A stretch of DNA of 64,000 nucleotides from Salegentibacter holothuriorum (lineage in GTDB: Bacteria > Bacteroidota > Bacteroidia > Flavobacteriales > Flavobacteriaceae), in contig NZ_FUYY01000002.1 of the NCBI RefSeq assembly GCF_900168045.1, forward strand, positions 62,001 through 126,000. Direction: 5' to 3'. How positions within the stretch are numbered: the first letter of the stretch is position 1; the number at the start of each line of letters is the position of its first letter. The notes under the pieces are model-generated. The model did not search any database. It saw only the letters and a program-made list of their open reading frames with translations, and was not told the origin of the DNA. Of the stretch, positions 35,050 to 45,282 are shown piece after piece. The translations under genes were made by a program, and so were the position numbers.

Positions 35050-38000
35050 TTAAAATTTAATATTAATATTTAAACCCAGACTACGAATAGTTGGTGCATT
35101 GTTAAGGGAAATACCCTGTCCTGTAAGCCCTGTACCTATTGAAGCTTCAGGATCAATATCATCGGCTTCCTTATAAATAAAGAACAAGTTTCTACCAATT
35201 ACACCTACAGAGGCGGAAGTTAAACCTATATTACTTATAGATTCCCCTGGCAACCTGTAAGTTAAAGCAAATTCTCGTAATCTCACATTGGTTTGATCAT
35301 AAACATAAGGCGCGGTAATATCAGAATAATTGCTCCAGTATTGTTGCGCGGTAATCTGAATATCATTTTGTTCTCCAGTAGCTTCATTAATTGCATCTAT
35401 TGTTATCCCGCCATCTCTATATTGAAGACTTCTTTCAGAAACACCGGCACCATCAAGATAAGAGGAAGTAGCCGAGTAAATTTCGCCACCGAATCTTCCA
35501 TCTATCAAAAATCTGAAATTCCAGTTTTTATAGGTAAAAGTATTGGTTAAACCTCCAATAAAATCTGGCTGAGCATTCCCTAGTTTTTCACGTTCAATAG
35601 AAGTTACCGGAAAGCCCTCTGCGTTTACTAACCTTTCTCCATTTTCATTGGTTTTCCAGGTTGTACCATAAAGATCACCAATTCCGCCACCAACTTCTGC
35701 TCTAACAGAAAGGCCTCCTAAACTATTTAAAACAGTATAATCTAAACCATCAATTAATTCTACCAACTTGTTGTTATTTCTGGACATATTTACAGAAACA
35801 TCCCATCTAAAGTTTTCGTTTTGAATAGGTATTCCTCCAACCATAAGCTCAAATCCATTGTTCTTTACTTCCCCAACATTTTCTTTAAAGAAGCTGTATC
35901 CGGTTGAAAAAGGAACAGGTACATTAAAAATCATATCGTTCGTTACGATCTCATAGATTGAGAAATCTCCATACAACCTATTTTTGAACATATTAAATTC
36001 AACCCCAAATTCAGTAGATTTTACACTCTCTGGTTTTAGGTCTGGATTTAATTTTACGCTAGGACCCTCTAAAACAGTTAGTCCTAAGTAACCTTGTTGT
36101 GGAACACTAAATGTTTGGTATAATTGATAAACTCCTGTATCGTTACCTACTTCTGCCCAACTAGCTCTTAGTTTAAGCATATCCAAAAATTCTCTATCCG
36201 GATCTATAAAACGGTTCACTAGCAATGCATAACTTACGGAAGGATAAAAGAAAGAACGATTATCTTCACTTAATGTCGAGGACCAATCATTCCTGGCAGT
36301 TAGATCCAGATACATAAAATCATCGTAGGAAAAGCTAAAAGACCCATACAGTGAATTAATCTTCTTAACCCCTAAAGGAGTATGTGTACTAGTTTGAACG
36401 TTGGTGTTATTTAAAAATGCTCTGGAAGGCAATCTAAATTGATTTCCGCTAACACTCATTCCTTCAAAAGTACGTTTAGACAAACTACCCCCAACGTTGG
36501 CAACCAGGTTTAGTTTTTCGGTAAGATCTTTATCGGCTGTAATTAGAAAGTCACTATTTATTTCTACGTTTTTCCGATTACCAAAATTTAAGCGACCATC
36601 ATAGAAAAAGTGATGTCCATAATCCTGAATATTTTCTGTTCTAACATTAGTCACATCACCACCAATTCTAATAAATGCAGAAATCCAATCATTAAATTCA
36701 TAGTTTAATTTTGTGAACCCCAAAAAACGATCTCTACGCTCATCATTCGTGTCCTGTTTTAACATCCAATATGGATTACCAATACTTTTGTTCTGGCCTG
36801 CATAACTTATGGCCGCATATTCGTCGGGAAACATTTCTGGATTAGGCCATAGCGAAGGCTTATATCTTTTAAGATCATCTATAGCCACATTTCTTGGCGT
36901 TCTATACACATACGCCAAAACACCCTCTGTACCAACATTCACTCTATTTTCAAGTTCCTGGGTAAAATAGGTAGCTTTAGTATCTAATGTTAATTTATCA
37001 GATAAATCTATAAGTCCTCTTAGATTAAAGTTATGACTATGAAGTTCAGAATTTGGGATAACCGAAGTTGTCTGGTTATTAGTGTAGGAAAATCTTACAC
37101 TGTGGTTTTCTCCACCCTGATCCATTGAGATGGTGTTTATACTTTTGATTCCATTTTCAAAGAAATCTTCTACATTATCTGGTTGTGCGGTATAGGATCT
37201 TTGTTCTCCTGTATAATATAACTGTTGAGAACCATCTAATAATGGCCCCCAGGAGCTAGAGCCGAAGTTATCTAAATCTGAATAAACTGCAGCGTTAGTT
37301 CCCTGTCCATATTCATTTTGATAATCTGGAAGAAACATGGTTTCTTCTATAGAGATATTAGAGTTAACAGAAATACCTAAACCTGCACCTCTTGTTCCTT
37401 TTTTAGTAGTAATTAGTATCACACCACTAGCAGCCCTTGAACCATAAAGCGCAGCAGCGTTTGGCCCTTTTAGCACTGATACTGATTCTATATCTGCAGG
37501 ATTAATATCTGTAATTCCCCCGCCTGTAACGGTACTATTAAAAATACTTCCGCCAGATTCATTTCCTGAGGCATCAATTGGAATACCATCTACAACTACC
37601 AAAGCCTGGTTATTTCCCGTTAAAGTGTTATTACCACGAATAGTAATACGAGAACCAGAACCTACTCCACTAGCCTGATTAACTACTAAACCGGCTACCT
37701 TACCTACCAAAGAATTCGCAACGTTATAATCCTTTACAGTGTTTACCTCTTCCGAATCTAACTCGGTTACGGCATAACCCAGGGATTTTTTCTCTCTTGT
37801 TAATCCTAAAGAAGTTACCACTACCTCATCTAAAGCCTCAGTATCTGCAGAAAGTTGCAGATTTATTGTGGTTTGTCCATTTACAGGTATTTCCTGTTTC
37901 ATATACCCTACCATAGAAAAAGCTAAAGTAGCGTCATTGGCAACCTCCAAAGAGTAATTCCCGTCAAAATCTGTAGAGGTTCCGTTACTGGTTCCTTTTT

Positions 38001-38139
38001 CCAATACAGTAACTCCCGGTAAAGGCATTCCGTTTTCAGAATCTGTTACTGTTCCTGTTACTGTCTGCTCCTGCGCAATCAAGTTTTGATTAAATGAAAA
38101 AAACATTAATCCTAGCAGGAATAATAATTTTTTACCCAT
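35050..38139 (-). CDS. SusC/RagA-like TonB-dependent outer-membrane transporter
   Basis: A 1029-residue protein with a signal peptide, then a carboxypeptidase-regulatory-like domain (TVTGTVTDSENGMPLPGVTVLEKG, about 27-105). A plug (DEVVVTSLGLTREKKSLGYAVTELD; PADIESVSVLKGPNAAALYGSRAASGVILITTKKG) and a long beta-barrel end in an aromatic-rich terminal strand (SLGLNINIKF). It imports oligosaccharides using TonB energy. A 196-nt gap precedes it, so susCD probably has its own promoter, though no clear -33/-7 pair was found. Confidence 0.94.
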   Translation of the reverse strand: MGKKLLFLLGLMFFSFNQNLIAQEQTVTGTVTDSENGMPLPGVTVLEKGTSNGTSTDFDGNYSLEVANDATLAFSMVGYMKQEIPVNGQTTINLQLSADTEALDEVVVTSLGLTREKKSLGYAVTELDSEEVNTVKDYNVANSLVGKVAGLVVNQASGVGSGSRITIRGNNTLTGNNQALVVVDGIPIDASGNESGGSIFNSTVTGGGITDINPADIESVSVLKGPNAAALYGSRAASGVILITTKKGTRGAGLGISVNSNISIEETMFLPDYQNEYGQGTNAAVYSDLDNFGSSSWGPLLDGSQQLYYTGEQRSYTAQPDNVEDFFENGIKSINTISMDQGGENHSVRFSYTNNQTTSVIPNSELHSHNFNLRGLIDLSDKLTLDTKATYFTQELENRVNVGTEGVLAYVYRTPRNVAIDDLKRYKPSLWPNPEMFPDEYAAISYAGQNKSIGNPYWMLKQDTNDERRDRFLGFTKLNYEFNDWISAFIRIGGDVTNVRTENIQDYGHHFFYDGRLNFGNRKNVEINSDFLITADKDLTEKLNLVANVGGSLSKRTFEGMSVSGNQFRLPSRAFLNNTNVQTSTHTPLGVKKINSLYGSFSFSYDDFMYLDLTARNDWSSTLSEDNRSFFYPSVSYALLVNRFIDPDREFLDMLKLRASWAEVGNDTGVYQLYQTFSVPQQGYLGLTVLEGPSVKLNPDLKPESVKSTEFGVEFNMFKNRLYGDFSIYEIVTNDMIFNVPVPFSTGYSFFKENVGEVKNNGFELMVGGIPIQNENFRWDVSVNMSRNNNKLVELIDGLDYTVLNSLGGLSVRAEVGGGIGDLYGTTWKTNENGERLVNAEGFPVTSIEREKLGNAQPDFIGGLTNTFTYKNWNFRFLIDGRFGGEIYSATSSYLDGAGVSERSLQYRDGGITIDAINEATGEQNDIQITAQQYWSNYSDITAPYVYDQTNVRLREFALTYRLPGESISNIGLTSASVGVIGRNLFFIYKEADDIDPEASIGTGLTGQGISLNNAPTIRSLGLNINIKF

Positions 38140-38335
38140 GTGTAAATAGTTTTGGTTAGAATTTCACGCCTTAATGACGCATTTCAATTCTAAATATAAC
38201 TAAATGTTACAAGAGTGTTAACTATTTAACAGTTTATTCGAGAAAAAACATATTTAATACGTTAAAATACACATTATACACAAAAACATTACGAATAAAA
38301 ATTAATAAGCATTATATCTTTTATAAATTTTTAGG

Positions 38336-40573
38336 CTAATTTTCAGGAGTAATTAAATTTATTTCTTTAGAGTTTAAGAAAGTATTATGATCTATAAAAA
38401 AATCATTGGTGAGAAATTCAGGGATTTGATCACTAACAATTGTTTCTTTTGAAGGCTGAAAATTCAATATAATACTCTGATTATCATAATATTTAGCATT
38501 CAGATTTATTTTTACTTTTTCAAAAGCTGGTTTCGTAAAGGTATAATTAGGCTCTGAAGGAGTCACAGGATAAAATCCCATCATTGAATATACCAACCAG
38601 GCACTCATAGTACCGGTGTCATCATTACCAGGAAGACCATCTGGGCTATTTTTATAATATTTTTTTATAAGTTCAGTAACTTTACTTGAAGTTTTATTTT
38701 CACTGCCTTTAATATAATTATATAGGTAAGGGTAAAGTATATCTGGCTCGTTGGCCATATCGTAATGCCCCCCATCAAAAACCTTATCCAGTTTATTTTC
38801 AAATGCTGCAGCGCCCCCCATTATGTTCATCAAACCTTTGATATCATGAGGCACCATAAACAGATACTGCCAGGCATTCCCTTCTATATATCCAACATTC
38901 TTCTCAAAATTTGCTCCTGCTAACGGATCAAAAGGCTCATACCATTTACCGTCACTATATTTTGGTTGCAAAAAGCCTGTTTTTGGATTATAGAGTTTTT
39001 TATAAGACAAAGATCTGTCTAAAAAGGTGTTGTAATCCTTTTCTTTACCAAGACTTTTTGCTAATTGCGCGATAGCATAATCGGCTATATTATATTCCAG
39101 GGTTGTTGATACCGGCCCCGCAACGCCGCTATCTACGCCTAAATATCCATTATCTATATAGCCTTTAAGACCCGGACGCAATGGATTGTTAACAGTATCA
39201 AGCGCACTTTTCACCATAGCCTCATAAGCTTTCTCTACATCAAAATCTGTTAAGCCCCTCAAATAGGTGTCAGCTAAAACTACTGCTGCAGGATCTCCTA
39301 CCATGGTAAAAGTCTCTGTTGAATTTAATTCCCATTTCGGCAACCATCCATTCTCATCGTACATCTCAAGCATAGAATTTACCATTTGCAGCTGCTCTTC
39401 AGGATATAACAAACTCATTAACTGATGATAATTTCTATAGGTATCCCATAATGAAAAAGTGGTATATCTTGTACCCTTGGTTTTACCAATTTTCCCGGTA
39501 GACACCTCAGGGTATTCCCCATTAAAATCGTTTAAAATATTAGGGTGAATTTGAGTGTGGTATAAAGCCGTGTAAAAAATAGTTTTATCATCCTTACTTC
39601 CGCCTTCAACCTCTACCACCTGGAGTTTTTTATTCCAGGCCTCTTTTGTTTTCGCATAAACTTCTTCAAAAGACGAAGCACCGACTTCTTTTTCTAAGTT
39701 CTCCCTTGCGTTATCAATACTCACGTAAGAAACACCAATTTTAACTTCTACCTCTTGTGGCTGCTTAAAATTGTAAGTCATATAAGCCCCGATACTATCA
39801 CCTACTACTTCCCTTGTAAAACCTTCTTTTATTCGGGTTTTACCATTGTAAGCCATCCATTGAGCTTCTTCGCCTTTATATTTATAAGGGGTTTTCCATA
39901 CTCCAAACTCATCTGCAGGCTTCGAGAATTTCGCCACGAAGTAAACGGGATAAGCTGCCTCAGCATTGTTATAGCAAAAAGATCCCACTGTGCGCATCCC
40001 TTCAATCTCGTTAGAAGAAACAACACGAACCATTGCTCCCTGCTCATTGGTAAGCCCTAAGCCTAAATTCAATAGAACATTAGATTTTCCCGCCGGAAAA
40101 GAATATCTGGAAACACCAACTCTTGTACTCGCTGTAGCTTCTGCTTTTACATCATATTTATCAAGATTAGCCGAATAATACCCAGCCTTTGAAACTTCAT
40201 TTTTGTATGTACTCCCATATTGTAAATGATCTGTTTGCAACTCTCCTGTGGTGGGCATAGTAATAATCACTCCAAGATCGGGACAACCTACTCCGCTTAA
40301 ATTAACATGCGAAAATCCTGTTAAAAACTGGTTTTCATTAACGTAAGGATTAGACAGCCATTGGCTATCTTTCTCCAGGGGGTTAAGTTCTATTCTTCCT
40401 GCAACATTAAATGGAGAAACGCTAGCCATACCTCTTGGAGCTATGGCTCCAGGATTAGTAGCTCCATAATTAGAGGTTCCTATAAATGGGTTCACATAAT
40501 CTACCGGAACTTGTTGGGCGTTGATACATCCCGAAATTACAACAGCGAGAAAAGGTAAAATGATATTTTTCAT
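38336..40573 (-). CDS. GH92 alpha-mannosidase-like lipoprotein (divergent)
   Basis: A 745-residue GH92-family glycosidase with a lipoprotein-type signal (lipobox ISGC). Family motifs are VNPFIGTSNYGATNPGAIAPRGM at the N-terminus, FSLWDTYRNYHQL, YIEGNAWQYLFMVPHD with the probable acid Glu, and GNDDTGTMSAWLVYSMMGFYP (about 649). GH92 enzymes are calcium-dependent inverting exo-alpha-mannosidases. The HGNEPxHH loop of the other paralogs is replaced by MANEPDIL, and the C-terminal LNG segment is missing. It may cleave a different linkage. It is 8 nt after the next GH92 gene. Confidence 0.9.
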   Translation of the reverse strand: MKNIILPFLAVVISGCINAQQVPVDYVNPFIGTSNYGATNPGAIAPRGMASVSPFNVAGRIELNPLEKDSQWLSNPYVNENQFLTGFSHVNLSGVGCPDLGVIITMPTTGELQTDHLQYGSTYKNEVSKAGYYSANLDKYDVKAEATASTRVGVSRYSFPAGKSNVLLNLGLGLTNEQGAMVRVVSSNEIEGMRTVGSFCYNNAEAAYPVYFVAKFSKPADEFGVWKTPYKYKGEEAQWMAYNGKTRIKEGFTREVVGDSIGAYMTYNFKQPQEVEVKIGVSYVSIDNARENLEKEVGASSFEEVYAKTKEAWNKKLQVVEVEGGSKDDKTIFYTALYHTQIHPNILNDFNGEYPEVSTGKIGKTKGTRYTTFSLWDTYRNYHQLMSLLYPEEQLQMVNSMLEMYDENGWLPKWELNSTETFTMVGDPAAVVLADTYLRGLTDFDVEKAYEAMVKSALDTVNNPLRPGLKGYIDNGYLGVDSGVAGPVSTTLEYNIADYAIAQLAKSLGKEKDYNTFLDRSLSYKKLYNPKTGFLQPKYSDGKWYEPFDPLAGANFEKNVGYIEGNAWQYLFMVPHDIKGLMNIMGGAAAFENKLDKVFDGGHYDMANEPDILYPYLYNYIKGSENKTSSKVTELIKKYYKNSPDGLPGNDDTGTMSAWLVYSMMGFYPVTPSEPNYTFTKPAFEKVKINLNAKYYDNQSIILNFQPSKETIVSDQIPEFLTNDFFIDHNTFLNSKEINLITPEN

Positions 40574-40581
40574 AAATCGAA

Positions 40582-42882
40582 TTAATTTTTATCTGAACTC
40601 AAAGAAAAAGGAAGCGCTTCTTTATTAACAGCTCTATTAGTATTAGGAGTATCGGTTAATTCAAATTTAAGTGTACCTCCTTGCATTAAATCCTTATAAT
40701 TTAGATAGGTTTTATCCCATTCCTGCCCATTGAGGGAAGCCGATTCTATATAAAAGTTATCTTCGGAATTTTGATTAGCTATAATCTCAAATTTATTCCC
40801 ATTCTCTAATTGTAATGTTGCTTTATCAAAAAGCGGACTACCAATTACATATTGACTGGCTCCCGGTGTAACAGGATAAAATCCTAATGAACTAAACACA
40901 TACCAGGCTGAAGTTTGCCCATTATCTTCATCTCCAGGGTAACCATCTGGTGTTGGAGCATAAAGTTTAGTAAGTACTTCTCTAATTCTCTGCTGTGTTT
41001 TCCAGGGCTGCCCGGCGTAATTATACAGATAAATCATATGCTGAATGGGTTGGTTCCCGTGCGCATAATTACCCATATTCACTATTTGCATTTCTCTTAT
41101 TTCGTGAATAGTAAACCCGTAATAAGAATCATCGAACTTAGGAGGCATTTCAAAGACAGTATCCAGTTTTTTGGTAAATGCCTTTTTTCCTCCCATTAAA
41201 TCAATAAGTCCATTAATATCCTGAAATACACTCCAGGTATAATGCAAGCTATTACCTTCTGTAAAAGCATCTCCCCATTTTAGAGGATTAAATGGTTCCT
41301 GAAAAGTGCCATCTTCATTCTTTCCGCGCATTAGGTTGGTGGAAGGATCAAATAACTTTTTATAATTATAAGCTTGTTTATAAAAGCGATCTGCAATTTT
41401 TTCTTTTCCCAGCTCTTTCGCCATTTCTGCTATGGTCCAATCGGCATAGGCATACTCCAGCGTTCTTGCAGCATTTTCATGAATATCTACGTTGTATGGA
41501 ACATAACCCAATTCATTATAATAATCTACGCCTTCCCTTCCTACAGAAGATACCGGCCGCCCTTCTTCAACATTGGCATTTTTTAGGATTGCCTCAAATA
41601 ACACATCAACATCTTCAGGGTATACATTTCCTTTTAAATAGGCATCTACAATTATAGGAGCAGAATTCGAACCAATCATTACACCTCTATGACCCGGGCT
41701 GGCCCATTCCGGCAACCAGCCAGATTCTTTGTAAGTATTGGCCAAACCAGCCATTATTTTTTTATTCAGCTCTGGATACATCATATTAAAGAAAGGAAAT
41801 ACAGCTCTAAAAGTATCCCAAAAGCCATTATCGGTAAACATATAGCCCGGTAAGATTTTACCATTATATGGACTATAGTGCACGCGTTCTCCCTCTTTAT
41901 TTATTTCATGAAATCTTCTTGGGAACAATAAAACCCTATATAAACTTGAGTAAAAAGTTTCTATATGATCTGAATTTTCTCCCTCTACCTTTATCTTACC
42001 AAGTTCCTGGTTCCATATTTTTTTGGCATTGGTCTTTACCTCCTCAAAATCCCTATCTCCAATTTCTGAATCTAGATTTAGTTGTGCCTGCTCTGCACTA
42101 ATAAAGGAAGAAGCAACTTTCACATTCACTTCCTCACCTTTTTTGGTTTTAAATCCAATAATGGCCCCCACATGGTCGGCTTCTGCACTTGTAGAATTTC
42201 GCTGAAGCTCCCAATCATCTTTCCAGGTGTGCTTAATCTCAAAATCCTTATCAAATTGAGCAACAAAGTAATTATGAAAATTTTCAGGTACACCGCCGTG
42301 GTTGTTTCTGGCATAGCCAATTATCTTACGCTCTTCGGGAATAATTTTCACCATAGATCCTTTATTAAAGGCATCTAATACAATATATGAGCTGTCAGAA
42401 TCTGGAAAAGTAAACTTAAAATGCGCCGCTCTTTCTGTTGGCGCTACTTCTGCCGTCACATCGTAATCGGCTAGATAAACACTGTAATAATGCGGTTTTG
42501 CAGTTTCAGCTTTATGAGAAAACCAGGATGCCCTTTCCTCTTCTTCAAATTTCAAATCCCCGGTTACTGCCATTAAAGAAAAAGCTGCATAATCATTTAA
42601 CCACGGACTTGGCTGATGTGTTTGTTTTATTCCGCGAATTTTATAATCGTCATATTTATAGGCCCAACCGTCTCCCATTTCAGCCGTTTGTGGTGTCCAG
42701 AAGTTCATCCCCCAGGGAAGTGCAATTGCAGGATAGGTATTCCCATTAGACAAATCGAAAGCAGAATCTGTACCCATTAAGGTATTTACATAATCTACAT
42801 AAGAGACTTTACTTTCTTGCGCGTAAGTACTTGCTGAAAAAACAAGCGCAAAGAGTGTGCTGAACAATAGACGTACTTTCAT
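40582..42882 (-). CDS. GH92 alpha-mannosidase (variant loop)
   Basis: A 766-residue GH92 enzyme with a cleavable signal peptide (near STYAQ). Motifs are VNTLMGTDSAFDLSNGNTYPAIALPWGM, FWDTFRAVFPFF, FTEGNSLHYTWSVFQD and GDEDNGQTSAWYVFSSLGFYP (about 650). The +1-subsite loop reads HGNQPIQH, where an alpha-1,2-type enzyme would have HGNEPxHH, so it may prefer other alpha linkages (inference). It is exported to the periplasm or surface. The next gene upstream, GH20, ends 72 nt away. Confidence 0.9.
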   Translation of the reverse strand: MKVRLLFSTLFALVFSASTYAQESKVSYVDYVNTLMGTDSAFDLSNGNTYPAIALPWGMNFWTPQTAEMGDGWAYKYDDYKIRGIKQTHQPSPWLNDYAAFSLMAVTGDLKFEEEERASWFSHKAETAKPHYYSVYLADYDVTAEVAPTERAAHFKFTFPDSDSSYIVLDAFNKGSMVKIIPEERKIIGYARNNHGGVPENFHNYFVAQFDKDFEIKHTWKDDWELQRNSTSAEADHVGAIIGFKTKKGEEVNVKVASSFISAEQAQLNLDSEIGDRDFEEVKTNAKKIWNQELGKIKVEGENSDHIETFYSSLYRVLLFPRRFHEINKEGERVHYSPYNGKILPGYMFTDNGFWDTFRAVFPFFNMMYPELNKKIMAGLANTYKESGWLPEWASPGHRGVMIGSNSAPIIVDAYLKGNVYPEDVDVLFEAILKNANVEEGRPVSSVGREGVDYYNELGYVPYNVDIHENAARTLEYAYADWTIAEMAKELGKEKIADRFYKQAYNYKKLFDPSTNLMRGKNEDGTFQEPFNPLKWGDAFTEGNSLHYTWSVFQDINGLIDLMGGKKAFTKKLDTVFEMPPKFDDSYYGFTIHEIREMQIVNMGNYAHGNQPIQHMIYLYNYAGQPWKTQQRIREVLTKLYAPTPDGYPGDEDNGQTSAWYVFSSLGFYPVTPGASQYVIGSPLFDKATLQLENGNKFEIIANQNSEDNFYIESASLNGQEWDKTYLNYKDLMQGGTLKFELTDTPNTNRAVNKEALPFSLSSDKN

Positions 42883-42954
42883 TTTTATATTTTTATTTTA
42901 ATTCCACAACATTTGCCTAACGGCAATACCATTATAATCCGGTTAAGCAGAACT

Positions 42955-45282
42955 TTATTCTACAATTATTTCATCTAAAAATAGCCAGGCTCTACCTCTT
43001 CCGGGTAAGCCTTTATAAACATCTACTTTTAACTTTACAAACCTGGCTTCCTGCGGCTCAAAATTGATCTCAAAATCTTTTAAGCCAATAGCTCCATTGA
43101 TTTTAAACTCCCTGGAAACTTCACCAACCTCAGTATAATTTTCTCCATCCTTAGAAACAAAAGCAGTTACTTTAACCGGAAAATAGATCCCAGAGCCCTG
43201 GTTTTCCATAGCTCCAACTTTCAGATTTTCTATTGTTGTTACTTCACCTAAATCTACAGTGGTTTCCACATCTTCTCCTAACCATCCAAGCCACTGCCCA
43301 TCATGGAAATTCTTGGTAGCCCTAATCACGTTAACCGTAGTATTTTCTCCTACCCCTGTATAACTATCGTGATACATAGGTTTATAAGTAACTTCTTTAC
43401 CTACAGCTTTATGAAAATGAAAATCTTTAACCAGGGTATCTCCTTTAGGTTTTCCATTCTCAAAGACAGCAGCTCTTAACAAACTGCTACTATCAACATT
43501 AATAGGTTCCTTATATAAAGTTGAGGAAGCATTTAAATCCTTATCGTTTAATGTATACCTGATTTCAGAACCTGGGAATTCATTTTTCAAACCTATTTTA
43601 ATCTCACCGGAGGTAGCATCTACTTCGCTCTCTGCAGTTACTGAATATGCACTGGTAGCATAATTGATTCCCATAAGGTCGAAACGCTTAAAAATTACCT
43701 GCATCCTTCTGGAAAAATCTGCCCAATCCTTATCCTCTTCCGGAATCCAAAGTACTTCAGACAAAGCTGCTAATCTTGGGAAAAGCATATATTCTGAAAG
43801 CTCTGGAGTATCGATAAACTCAGACCATAAATTTGCCTGTCCGCCTAAAACATGTTTTTTCTGAGCTACGCTCATGCTATCTACTACCGGATCAAAATCA
43901 TAGACTTTACTTAGCGGTGTAAAACCAGAAAATGCCATTGGCTCAGTATCAAAGTCTCCCTGATAAAAATTAAAATACACGTGACTTCCCGGGGTCATAA
44001 TCACATCATGACCTTGCTCTGAAGCTTCCCAGCCACCTTTGGTGCCTCTCCAGCTCATCACTGTAGCGCCAGGCGCCAGACCACCTTCTAAAATCTCATC
44101 CCAACCAATTAAAACCCGATCATGAGAACTCACAAACTCTTCCATACGGCGAATAAAATAACTCTGCAGCTCCTCTACATCAGCTAATCCTTCTTCTCTT
44201 ATTCTACGTTGACAATCGTCACATTTTTCCCATTCTGTTTTTGTAGCCTCATCGCCGCCAACGTGAATATATTTTGCAGGGAATAATTCCATTACCTCCA
44301 ACAATACGTTCTCTAGAAACTCAAAAGTTTCGTCTTTACCTGCACAATAAATATCGGTTATTGGCCAAAGACCCCCCGAAGGTACCGCTACCGGTTTCCC
44401 GGTACAGGAAAGCTCTGGGTATGCAGCAATCGCACTAGTAACGTGTGCAGGCATTTCAATCTCAGGAATCACATCAATTCCATGTTTACCGGCATAAGCT
44501 ACAATCTCTTTAATATCTTCCTGAGTATAAAAACCTCCATAAGTTCCTTTTTCTCCAGGTTTATTATCGCTACGGGCATCCCAATGTTTATTTTCCTGGT
44601 CTACTCTAAAACCTCCAACTTCGGTAAGTTTTGGGTATTTCTTAATCTCAATTCTCCATCCCTGATCGTCTACCAAGTGTAAATGCAGGGTATTCATTTT
44701 CAAGAAAGCAAGTCTGTCTATAGTTTTAAAAATATATTCTTTCTCAAAAAAATGTCTGGAAACATCCAACATTAATCCACGCCATTCAAACCTAGGTTCG
44801 TCGCTTATCTTTATTTGTGGAATTTGCCAGCTTATATCATTTACTTCTTCTTTACTTTCAATTTCCAGGGGCAATAACTGTCGTACAGTTTCAAGCCCAT
44901 AAACAAAGCCCGAATAAGACGCCGCTTCAATAACAATCTTTTTGTCATCTACTAAAAGCTTATAAGCTTCTTCATTCAAATCCTGATTCCCTTTAAACTG
45001 AATAAAATTAGTTTCGGGTTTTTCCTCAAGTATTTTTAGCTCCCATCCTGCAACAGCTTCAAACTTCGCACTTAATAATTCTGCAATATCACGTTGATTT
45101 TCTCCTTCTAAGACAAAGCCGGTTTCATTTGTAAAATTAAAACTACCCTCGTTTAACTTTAATTCTTTAGGCTTGGGAATAAGGTTTAATTCATCTTCTG
45201 AAAAAGTCTTTTGCTTGTTCCCGGAACAGGCCGATAAAACTAATACTGTTAAACATAGTAGGTAAGAAAGAGATTTCATCAT
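42955..45282 (-). CDS. GH20 beta-N-acetylhexosaminidase lipoprotein
   Basis: A 775-residue lipoprotein (lipobox LSAC). It has a GH20b domain (about 30-160), a GH20 barrel from DEPRFEWRGLMLDVSRHFF with the catalytic Asp-Glu pair D344-E345 in HVGGDEATKTEW, and a C-terminal galactose-binding-like domain (F5/8 type). It releases terminal beta-GlcNAc or GalNAc by substrate-assisted catalysis. In this locus it would remove GlcNAc antennae or the chitobiose end of N-glycans. It overlaps the preceding GH92 gene by 4 bases. Confidence 0.94.
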   Translation of the reverse strand: MMKSLSYLLCLTVLVLSACSGNKQKTFSEDELNLIPKPKELKLNEGSFNFTNETGFVLEGENQRDIAELLSAKFEAVAGWELKILEEKPETNFIQFKGNQDLNEEAYKLLVDDKKIVIEAASYSGFVYGLETVRQLLPLEIESKEEVNDISWQIPQIKISDEPRFEWRGLMLDVSRHFFEKEYIFKTIDRLAFLKMNTLHLHLVDDQGWRIEIKKYPKLTEVGGFRVDQENKHWDARSDNKPGEKGTYGGFYTQEDIKEIVAYAGKHGIDVIPEIEMPAHVTSAIAAYPELSCTGKPVAVPSGGLWPITDIYCAGKDETFEFLENVLLEVMELFPAKYIHVGGDEATKTEWEKCDDCQRRIREEGLADVEELQSYFIRRMEEFVSSHDRVLIGWDEILEGGLAPGATVMSWRGTKGGWEASEQGHDVIMTPGSHVYFNFYQGDFDTEPMAFSGFTPLSKVYDFDPVVDSMSVAQKKHVLGGQANLWSEFIDTPELSEYMLFPRLAALSEVLWIPEEDKDWADFSRRMQVIFKRFDLMGINYATSAYSVTAESEVDATSGEIKIGLKNEFPGSEIRYTLNDKDLNASSTLYKEPINVDSSSLLRAAVFENGKPKGDTLVKDFHFHKAVGKEVTYKPMYHDSYTGVGENTTVNVIRATKNFHDGQWLGWLGEDVETTVDLGEVTTIENLKVGAMENQGSGIYFPVKVTAFVSKDGENYTEVGEVSREFKINGAIGLKDFEINFEPQEARFVKLKVDVYKGLPGRGRAWLFLDEIIVE

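Noticed and set aside
38140-38335. A TTTG / TAnnTTTG promoter for susC
   Set aside because: TATATTTA occurs, but no TTTG lies at the right distance. The region probably holds a promoter that I cannot place.
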